Positions 18,696 to 27,400 of a stretch of 54,103 nt of DNA are shown in pieces. Both the position numbers and the translations under genes were made by a program. The DNA comes from Leptolyngbyaceae cyanobacterium. GTDB lineage: Bacteria > Cyanobacteriota > Cyanobacteriia > Cyanobacteriales > Aerosakkonemataceae. Each line of letters starts with the position of its first letter. Within the stretch, counting starts at the first letter, position 1. The stretch spans positions 1 through 54,103 of the forward strand of contig DATNQN010000018.1 of the NCBI GenBank assembly GCA_036703985.1, written 5' to 3'. Below the pieces are notes generated by a model, which saw only the letters and a program-made list of their open reading frames with translations, had not been told where the DNA came from and did no database searches.

Positions 18696-20108
18696 TCAAC
18701 TTTTCCTTAATAAAAATTTAATCCAATTTTTAATAGATTTAGGGCGTTTTATAGTTAATTCATCAAGGGTTTCTCCAGGATTCATTCTTTTTTCGCATTG
18801 ATGTTCTTGCCACATAATACCTATTAAACTCGTTACGTAAAGCATATAACCAGGTTCTTCCATCTGGGAAAATACTAAGCCAAAAGCACAGATGTTGAGT
18901 ACGAAGAACCTTGAAACATCATTCACGCAAAGTCTACGCCAAACTACAAACCAAATATATACGAAAGATCCTAGCCCCAAAAACCCTAAATCTCCCCAAA
19001 TACCTGCCCAACCAAACAACGGAGAAAACATACTAGATTGATTGCCAAGCCAACTTTTTCCTACCTCAACCCAAACACTATTACTAGCGGGATGTACGGT
19101 AGGGCCTAGAGGCGCTAGTAAATCTTCATATTCTCGGAGCATCCAACCTCCTAACCGCGTCACGGTATGACCGGGCCCTAAACCGAGTAGTGGATGCAAG
19201 AATGATGTATAGAAGCTAGGAACCACGCGAAATGTTACAGACTTGAGCCGAGTGGCTTCACCATCAGGGCCATACATCTCCGGTCGCATCCAAGTGTTGA
19301 ATGCGTCAAATGCTGGTACATTTTCCATACACCAAAGAAAAACGTAAACCAGTAAAACTCCGCCGATCAAATACTTTAGTGCTTCACCAATATTCTTAAA
19401 CTTCGTAAGCAGCAAAAGTACTCCAGCTACACCAAAGACCAAAAGAACTTGCTTAGCGTCCGCCATATTCATATGCCAGAACGTAGCAAGAACTACGGCA
19501 GTGCGAATCCAAATCGGAATATTTTTAGCAGTCGCAAAATAATATATGCCAAATGTTAATGCTACAGAAGCTCCGACAACGTGACCAGCCCCCTGTCCGA
19601 TAAAAACCCCCTTAATATTGTCTTCGAGGCCACGACGGAGATGTAGTCTTAAGACATAACGCTGAACATAGGCAAAAATAGTGTTAGTAAAGGAAGAAAA
19701 TATTATAAATGCTCTAACTTCGATCAATTTTTCTGGAGTCAGAGAAAGGCTGATAATTGTAATTAGTAAGAGGAAATGTTCGCATAATAGTAGAAAATTT
19801 AAGAATACATTTACGATCCCTGCATTATTTAAAATTGCACTAGCCAAATTCACGCATAAGAAAACAAATAAAGCAAATAAAAGTTCTTTGATAGCTGCAA
19901 TTTGGTTTGGAGATTTAACCTTAGTTTTGGTCAGAGTAAAAATACAAGTCCAAGGAACTATTCCCAGGTGTAAAAGGGCAACTATTGAGGGAAATTTTAA
20001 TAAAGTGAGAACTCTGGGAAAAAAGGCTGAGCTAAAGGCAAACAGCATCAGGGTGGAAAGCGGAATAAATCCTTTTCTTTTAGCGCTAACTTCAACTTTC
20101 GTATCCAT
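18696..20108 (-). CDS. Wzy/O-antigen-ligase-like membrane protein
   Basis: This integral membrane protein of about 470 residues has ten or more hydrophobic segments and a large loop containing HPLLGLGPGHTVTRLGGW and later VHPASNSVWVEVGKSWLG. This arrangement is typical of the Wzy polymerase/WaaL ligase superfamily, in which His and Arg in the periplasmic loop matter. It would join glycan repeat units or attach them to a carrier at the periplasmic face. The frame is open back to a TTG at 20189 and has ATGs at 20138 and 20108. I chose 20108 because TTTAGGAAAA directly precedes it; with 20138 the first membrane segment would be longer. It is convergent with the GT4 genes. Confidence 0.75.
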   Translation of the reverse strand: MDTKVEVSAKRKGFIPLSTLMLFAFSSAFFPRVLTLLKFPSIVALLHLGIVPWTCIFTLTKTKVKSPNQIAAIKELLFALFVFLCVNLASAILNNAGIVNVFLNFLLLCEHFLLLITIISLSLTPEKLIEVRAFIIFSSFTNTIFAYVQRYVLRLHLRRGLEDNIKGVFIGQGAGHVVGASVALTFGIYYFATAKNIPIWIRTAVVLATFWHMNMADAKQVLLVFGVAGVLLLLTKFKNIGEALKYLIGGVLLVYVFLWCMENVPAFDAFNTWMRPEMYGPDGEATRLKSVTFRVVPSFYTSFLHPLLGLGPGHTVTRLGGWMLREYEDLLAPLGPTVHPASNSVWVEVGKSWLGNQSSMFSPLFGWAGIWGDLGFLGLGSFVYIWFVVWRRLCVNDVSRFFVLNICAFGLVFSQMEEPGYMLYVTSLIGIMWQEHQCEKRMNPGETLDELTIKRPKSIKNWIKFLLRKS

Positions 20109-20231
20109 TTTTCCTAAATAAATAACTCCTATCCACATCAGAAGATTTAATTCCAAAAACTGATAGGGAGAGAGCGATTTTACTGTCAATTTTTGTAGGG
20201 AATTTTTAAGAAATCCATCACCTATAGAAAA

Positions 20232-20429
20232 TTAAAAATTAACGATTTCTTGGTAATGCTTGACTAGGGATTTTGCTTTGGCTTCCCAAGAAAATCTTGC
20301 CTTTACCCACTGCTGTCCCGCCTCTCCCATTCCGACTCGCCGTTGGGAATATCGAGCCAACTTAGCCATTAGTTCAGCTAGGTTATGTAATACTCGATCC
20401 GGGGTACTGGCAGGAACTTTAGTGGCAAA
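20232..20429 (-). pseudogene. C-terminal remnant of a GT4 glycosyltransferase
   Basis: The minus strand reads 65 codons, from just after a TAA at 20430-20432 to a TAA at 20232-20234. They translate as PDRVLHNLAELMAKLARYSQ, then GMGEAGQQWVKARFSWEAKA and KSLVKHYQEI. This is the usual C-terminal end of GT4 enzymes (the GxxGrxwVeerFsWexiaxxl-y region). Everything upstream, including the E-x7-E motif and the donor domain, is missing, and the preceding sequence is unrelated A+T-rich DNA. There is no start codon with a ribosome site. It is best read as a leftover from deletion of a glycosyltransferase gene upstream of the Wzy-like gene. Confidence 0.75.
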
Positions 20430-20520
20430 TTAAGGCAACTCAAGTTTTTATTTAAGTTAAATTGCTGATTTATAAACTTAAAGGTTTGAAAAAATAACGC
20501 TTTTTGTGTTGTTGTTTTGT

Positions 20521-20551
20521 CCAGGAATCTCCAATAGAGAGAGATTCCTGG
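20521..20551 (-). terminator. Strong hairpin downstream of the IF-3 gene
   Basis: An 11-base perfect stem (CCAGGAATCTC at 20521-20531 with its complement at 20541-20551) encloses a 9-base loop and starts 9 bases after the IF-3-like stop. There is no T-run on the minus strand after it, so it may be a transcript 3' stabiliser or weak terminator rather than a classical Rho-independent one. Confidence 0.55.
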
Positions 20552-20560
20552 AAAGTTAAT

Positions 20561-21046
20561 CTAACCAGGAACGACCTGAACTATTAATGACCGTTTATCA
20601 AAAGATTGTACTTTGCCTGATTGACCCAGGTCAGCTACAACGCGGTCTAACAGTTCTATAGCTCGTTCGCGGTGTTGATTTTCCCGACCCCGTAAACGAA
20701 TTTGAAACTTTACTGAGTTGCCTTTACCCAACCATTCAATGGCCCTGTTAATGCGTAAGGCATAATCAGATTCGCCAATGTTGGGACGTAGCTGAACTTC
20801 CTTGAGGGTTGGTTGAGAACTCTGGCGCTGACGTTTTTTTTGTTGATACTGATGTTTGCCGTAGTTCAAAATTTTTACTACGGGAACATCTTTACCCTCG
20901 GAGACTACTACCAGATCGAGTCCTGCACTCTGAGCTAGTTGTAAAGCTTCACGGGTATCAGTTAAACCACGATTGTTGTTTTCGTGGTCGATCAAAAGAA
21001 CTTGAGGGGATTTGATTTGATGGTTAATCAGATGTTTGCTAGGGAT
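20561..21046 (-). CDS. infC: Translation initiation factor IF-3 family protein (paralogue-like), non-canonical start
   Basis: The protein has both IF-3 domains. The N-domain contains INHQIKSPQVLLIDHENNNR and EALQLAQSAGLDLVVVSE. The linker carries ILNYGKHQYQQKKRQRQ, and the C-domain contains KEVQLRPNIGESDYALRINR and KFQIRLRGREN. Canonical IF-3 reads IMDYGK where this has ILNYGK, so it looks like a divergent second copy. A TAA stands at 21062-21064 and the first ATG/GTG/TTG after it is the TTG at 20995, which would cut off the conserved INHQIKSPQV strand. Between them are only ATT (21052), ATC (21046), CTG (21031) and ATT (21028). I place the start at ATC 21046 because AGAGAGG lies 8 bases before it. 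E. coli infC is known to start with AUU and to autoregulate through it. Confidence 0.7.
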   Translation of the reverse strand: MPSKHLINHQIKSPQVLLIDHENNNRGLTDTREALQLAQSAGLDLVVVSEGKDVPVVKILNYGKHQYQQKKRQRQSSQPTLKEVQLRPNIGESDYALRINRAIEWLGKGNSVKFQIRLRGRENQHRERAIELLDRVVADLGQSGKVQSFDKRSLIVQVVPG

Positions 21047-21054
21047 AGGAATTT

Positions 21055-21061
21055 CCTCTCT
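21055..21061 (-). promoter_or_regulatory. Shine-Dalgarno sequence of the IF-3 gene
   Basis: AGAGAGG on the minus strand fits the anti-Shine-Dalgarno end of 16S rRNA. Its spacing of 8 bases points to the ATC at 21046 as the initiator and is too far from CTG 21031 or TTG 20995. This decides the start proposed for the gene. Confidence 0.55.
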
Positions 21062-21148
21062 TTACTCAACGTTTTACTTAACAGATAATTACTAGGGTAG
21101 CGCAATGCTTCTTAATTAACACCTGGCTGAGGGTAAGTCCTTCCGGCT

Positions 21149-21373
21149 TTAAAGAAAATTTAACAAAGATGGAGAGGGGGTGGATGTAGGTAGTGGTGCG
21201 GGGGGTGGCAGGGGTCGCGTAAAGCTGTGATGCCATGCGATCGCTAATGCCAACACCTCAAGGAACAGTAGACCTAACATAACTTTCCGGCCAAGTTTAA
21301 GTATTTTCCACCCAATCCAGCTAATGATTAACGCTACTAATAAGGCGATCGAAAAAGTAAAAGGAATTATCAT
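21149..21373 (-). CDS. Small membrane protein, proline-rich tail
   Basis: This 74-residue frame has an ATG at 21373. Residues 2-20 and 33-48 are hydrophobic and can form two membrane segments separated by KILKLGRK. The tail (52-70) is rich in Pro, Thr and Ser. I do not recognise a family. The gene lies between the IF-3 gene and the giant kinase, all on the same strand. Length, composition and its own start make it plausible, but similarity to other cyanobacterial small proteins would be needed to confirm it. Confidence 0.5.
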   Translation of the reverse strand: MIIPFTFSIALLVALIISWIGWKILKLGRKVMLGLLFLEVLALAIAWHHSFTRPLPPPAPLPTSTPSPSLLNFL

Positions 21374-21466
21374 CAGACACTTTTAATTTGTAATTTTAAA
21401 CAGCATCTATCTAATAGACTCTCATCGGAATTGTTTAACGAGTGGCGAGTGACAGGCTAAATATAT

Positions 21467-24400
21467 TTATTTAGGGACATATTTTTGAATTAAATTCATA
21501 ATTTTGTCAAATCGTAATTTTTTAGCCAAATCCATCAGATAATTAGCTATATCTTCATGAGAATGGCTAATTTCTTCGAGCAGGTATTTAATAGAATCTT
21601 CATCTAATTCACTAGCTGCCTGATAAAGGCGAGCGTTCCATTCAAGAGGTAAAAGTGCTAAGTCTTCAGCCGTGAATTCGCGGTTATTTGAATTAGCAGT
21701 TTTAGCACTTTTATCTGTTTCTATAACCGATGGTTCTTCGTAAATATAACCTACTCCTAAATATTCAGCCATCTTTTCAAAAAGGATGTCTTCTCGGAAT
21801 GGTTTGCTAACGAAATCATCGCATCCCGATGCCATAATTATCGCGCGATTTTCATCAAAAGCGCTGGCTGTCAAAGCAATAATAATTGTAGCTTTTTTTA
21901 AATCTCGACTTTTAATTTGCTTGGTAGCTTCATATCCATCCATCACCGGCATTTGCATATCCATCCAGATTAGGTGAGGTTGCCATTCTTCCCAAATCGT
22001 AATGGCTTCTCGACCGTTAGCTGCTTGGCGTACCTCAAAACCCAAGGGAGACAACAAGTTAACTAATAGCAAGCGACTTTCCCAAATATCATCAACTGCT
22101 AAGATGCGATAAGTGGGTTGATTTGGTTCTAAAGCAATTACTTTTCGAGTGGGTTTTTGAATAATAACTGCGGTTGCTGGCACTGGTTTAGCTTGGATGT
22201 GAAAGGTAAAACTCGCTCCTTTACCAAAAGTACTGCTAACTGTCATATTTCCTCTCATTAACTGTACGAATTGGCGGCTGATGGGTAAACCCAACCCAGT
22301 TCCAGATTGAGATTTACGACCTGTTTCTGTTTGTACGAATGGTTGAAAAACCGTTTTTAATTCGTCGGTTGCCATACCCATCCCAGTATCTTCTACTTGA
22401 AAGTGAATGGTGACTGATGCGCTGTCATTGGCCAATTTTTGGTTACTGTCGATCGCCCAAACTCGCAGGTTTACTCTACCTGTTTCGGTAAATTTGATGG
22501 CGTTTGCTAATAAGTTAATCAGGACTTGACGCAGTTTACTTTCATCGGTTTCTATATGTTGAGGAACGTTAGGATTTCGCTCGAAAATTAATTGTAATCC
22601 TTTCGATTCGGCTTTCAATTTAAACATTTCTGCTAAAGAATCTAGCAGTCGATATAGGTCGAAGCTGTTTTCATGCAATTCAATTTTGCCTGCTTCGATT
22701 TTTGACATTTCCAGTACGTCGTTGATCAGGTTAAGTAAATGTTCGCCGGCACGACTGATGATGCCTAAATGTTCTTGCTGTTTCTCGGTAGTAGTAGAAT
22801 CGCGAGCTAATACTTGGGTAAAACCTAAAATGGCGTTGAGGGGAGTTCTGAGTTCGTGACTCATTTTGGAGAGAAATTCGCTTTTGGCACGGTTGGCATT
22901 ATCGGCGGCTTCTTTGGCTTTTTTTAAGTTTGCTTCCGAGCGTCGCAGAGCTTCTTCTGCTCGTTTGCGATCGCTAATATCGGTAATCATTCCCAACGAA
23001 CCCGCATATTGACCTGTTTGGTTAAAAATACTAGTAGTTGAAATAATTACCCAGACCACTGAACCATCTTTACAGATGAACTTAAAATCGTGATTTTCGT
23101 TAATTCCTTGGCGGCGACGTTCGTGATGGGCAATGGCAATTTTTTTACCTTCTTCATCCATAAAATCAAAGATGTGCTTACCCAGCATTTCCTCAACCGT
23201 ATAGCCCAGCATTTGAGCCATTCTACTGTTAACAAAAGTGGTTTTTTCTTGAGCGTCAACTATCCAAACACCTTCGTAACTAGTTTCAATTATGCGACGA
23301 TAACGTTCTTCACTTTCTTGTAAAGCTAACTCGGCTTGTTTGCGTTCGGTAATGTTGCTAGCCGTGCCGGTTGTTCCTAAAATATTTCCTTCCGAATCAC
23401 GCCTGATGATGGCATTGAATAATAAATTAAGTCGCTTACCATCTTTAGATATTTGAACGCTTTCATATTGAAAAACCGACTTTCCTGCTAAAATTTGTTG
23501 AAAAGTTTCTCGGTCTTGAATGATTTGCTCTGGAGGCTCGAAATCAGTGAACAAACGACCGATCATTTCTTCTGGCGCGTAACCGTAAATCTGTTTGACC
23601 GCTTGATTAACAAAAGTATAGCGCCCATCGGAATTAGTAGAAAAAATCATGTCTTGGGATGTTTCCACTAACTCCCTATATTTGCGTTCGCTATCAGTGA
23701 GCGCTTCTTCAGCTTGTTGCCTTTCAATTATTTCTTGTTGTAATTTTTCTAAAGTATTTGTTAGTTCAGTTGTGCGTTCTTGAACCTTGTATTCTAGGGT
23801 TTGTGCGTATTCTTTTTGTGCTTCGTAGAGGAGGGCATTTTCTAAGGAGATAGCAGCTTGGGAACAGAGGAGTTTGAGAAGTTGCGATCGCTCTTGCGTA
23901 AATGCTCCGGCAATCAAGTTATTTTCTAAATAAAGAATACCAATTAATTTAGCTTGACTGAGAATAGGAAAACACAAAACAGATTTAATTTGATGACTGA
24001 GGAAGTATACTTCATTAGCAAACTTATCCTGTTTATTGGCATCTACTAAAACTATATCTTCCTGAGTTCTCCCTACATAATTGATTACCGACAAAGGTAA
24101 TATTTCACTATTATCAACTAAAATTGATTGCCTGACCACTATGCGGTTTGTCTCGATCGAGCCGGTTGCTTCAATAAAAAATTTTTCTTCTTTTTTGAGA
24201 ATTAAAACGCCTGACTGTGCTCCGGCATTTTCAATTACTATTTTGATTAAAATAGCTAATAAATCACTGAACTTAATTTCACTAGCCAGAGCTTGTGAAG
24301 CTTTAATAACCGTTGCAATGTCAAAATTATCGGAAGTTCCAAAAGTAGTATTAGTAGTAGTAACGGTACTGATTGATGTAGTATTTTCAATCTTCAAAAT

Positions 24401-27400
24401 ATTTTTTTCGCGATTAGTAATTGAGTTTAAAAGTTGAGGATAGCGTTTGCTTAATTCTTCAATTTTTCCCTTAGCTCCCCAGCGTGCGTAAGCATAATAA
24501 GCGTCAACTAAATAAGTTTGAGCTATTTTTTCTTTTTGCCAAGCTAGATAAAATTTAGCTGCTAGTTCGTTAGCTAGCGCTTCTTCATTTAAATATTCGT
24601 TTTCTTTGGCGAGGGCGATCGCGCGATCGTAACTTTCCATCGCTGCTAAATTTTCGCCCATAATCCGATATCTTTCAGCTTCCACTAAATGAAATTTATG
24701 CAAAAAATTCATTGGGGCTGAATTAGCCCATTTTTGAATTTTCTCTTGGTTATTTTCTACTTTAATAAGATGTTGTTGCCGCTCTAACTCGCTCTCTTCT
24801 TCATATATTGCCAACCGAATCAGAGAATCATAAAAATGAAAAATAGGCCCATTGATCATTCCTGTTACTGCATCTAAATACTGCTCGGCTTGTAGAGAAT
24901 TTTCTAAAGCTTGCCGATGCTCTCCAAATAAATAACAAACGATCGTTTTGTGAAAATAAAAATAATGCAGTCCATTTCTATCTTTAGCTTCCACATGAAA
25001 TGGCAGCATTTTCTCTTCATTATAAGCCGTACCAACCAAACGACAATGATTTTCAGAATTACCCAATAAATTCAGAACTACTTGATGAACGATCTGATTG
25101 TAATTGAAAGCGGCTTCTTGCTTTATATGAAGTAAAGCTTTGCTGTAATTGGCAATTTCTTTAGCAATTTCGTTCAGTTCGCAACCCATTAGATAAGAAA
25201 ACTGAGAAATTTCTTTTGCTGAATAACCCGTTTCTAATTCTCCGGTCTCCAATCCTTTTAAGTAACCTTCCCGAAGTAAATTTAAACCAATTTTTAAATG
25301 ATGCTTGCCATGTATTAAATGCGCCCCGACCGTATAAAATATTTTAGTCTTTAAATAATTAGCCTGAAACTTTTCAAGTATACTTAAAGCTAGTTGACCA
25401 AATTCATAACCCTTTTCGATTTCTTGGACAACACCACTTAAAACTAGACCATATAAACCGTAACCAAAAGCAGACAAAGCTGCATTACCGTAATCAACTG
25501 ATAAACGTACCATCTTACAAATAATTAGTGGCAAAAGAGCAGGCGCACTAATGTAAGCAGGAGAAACTAGACTCGATAAAATTCGTAATGATGCCTGTTT
25601 TTCTGGTTCTACCATTTCTGGTAAATTGACAAAATCGGCAATTTTTTTATCGGTAAATAACAAAGCAGTTTCTTGTAGTTCCTGTTCGATATCCGCGTAA
25701 CTCGGTTCTGCGGGGAAATGTACTCCTAGAAATTTAAGAATTTCTAATCCCATTTCTACAGCTTGTTTCGGTTTAACCTGCGCCGTACAAGCAGAAAGCT
25801 GAACTTCATAAACCTTGACTTTGTGCAGTAAATTTTTAGCATTTTGTAAAACTACTCGAGCTAATTCATCCATCTGCGGAAAGTCAAGATTCAGATAAGC
25901 TGCTTCTACTCCTTCTACATATAAATTAAGGGTAGTTTCATATTTAGTTTGCCAGCTATCTTGAGGAAGAAGTTGTCTTCCCATCATTAAATAGGTGACA
26001 GCAGCGCCATAAGCTGTGGAAGTTTTTGCTTTACACCCAGCTATCAAATTTAATTGCGCCAGTTCGTAACGCTCAGAAGCGTTTGAAATTAAGTTCACTC
26101 CAGCATTTAACTGGTTGACGATTTCAAATATTTTCTCTTCTCTTACTGATTCGGAAGTTTTTTCCCATAAGAATTTACCGATTTTTAAGTGGGTTGATTG
26201 TTTTTGTGCCTCTGGAATTAATGAATAAGCAGCTTGTTGCACTCGGTCATGAAAAAACTTGTAATTAGCAGTTTGGGGAATGTTTATATCATATGTTTGA
26301 TAGGAGTCTTGTTTCTCAGTTGCCAAAAATTTGTAAACATCATTAATCGGTAAAATTAATCCTTCTTGTAAGGCAGTCCACAAACAATTCGCTATTTCTT
26401 GGGGCGATTGATTACAAGCTATTGCTAGAGTATTTAAATCAAATGTATTACCGATACACGCTGCCAATTTCACAACTGTTTGAGTAGAATCGGGTAATTG
26501 TTGTAGTTGGGCTGCCATAAACTCAACTACATCATCTGTGACGGAGATAGAGCTTACTTGAGTTAGGTCGCACTGCCAGCTATTACTTTTAAAATTAAAA
26601 GTAATAAACTTATTTTGATAAAGATATTTAAGAAATTGATTGGTAAAAAAAGGATTTCCTTTAGTCTTTTTATAAATCCATTCATTCAGAGGTAAAGCTA
26701 CTTCTAGCGGGCAATTCAAAGTATCGGCAATTAAATGGTTAACGGCTGTTTGGGAAAGGGATTCGAGCGTAATAGTTTGTGGGTTTATTTCTTTTAAGGT
26801 TAATCGTAATGGATGAGCGGCGCTCACTTCGTTATCTCGATAAGCTCCGATCAAAAGCAAGTAACGAGTTTCGTTTTCATTTGCCAATAATTCGATTAAT
26901 TTTAACGAAGCCGAATCTGCCCATTGCAAATCATCTAGAAAAATTACTAAAGGATGTTCTAGGGTGGCAAACAGGCGAATAAATTTACTAAATATGGAAT
27001 TAAATCGATTTTGAGCAGCATTGCCAGAAAGCTCGATCGCAGGAGGCTGGGAACCAATAATAAGCTCTAATTCTGGCACTACTTCGACGATAATTTGGGC
27101 GTTTTCTGCCAGTACTGCTAAAATTTTGGTTTTCCATTTTTCCAATTCTTGGCGGCTTTCTGCCAGTAATTGCGCCATTAAGTTGCGAAAAGCTTGTACG
27201 AAAGCAGAAAAAGGTATGTTGCGATTGAATTGGTCGAACTTTCCTTTAATAAAGTAGCCTCTCTGTCGCAGGATTGGCTTGTGAACTTCGTTAACAACTG
27301 CCGTTTTACCAATGCCAGAAAATCCGGCTACTAATAAGATTGCTGAATTACCTTTGGCAACTCGGTCGAAAGTTTCTAGAATAAGTTTTACTTCTTTTTC

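Noticed and set aside
19681-20121. 146-codon plus-strand frame opposite the Wzy-like gene
   Set aside because: Basic, low-complexity antisense translation of a membrane protein gene.
24081-24437. 118-codon plus-strand frame inside the giant kinase gene
   Set aside because: Fully inside a well-supported 2279-codon gene on the other strand; shadow frame.
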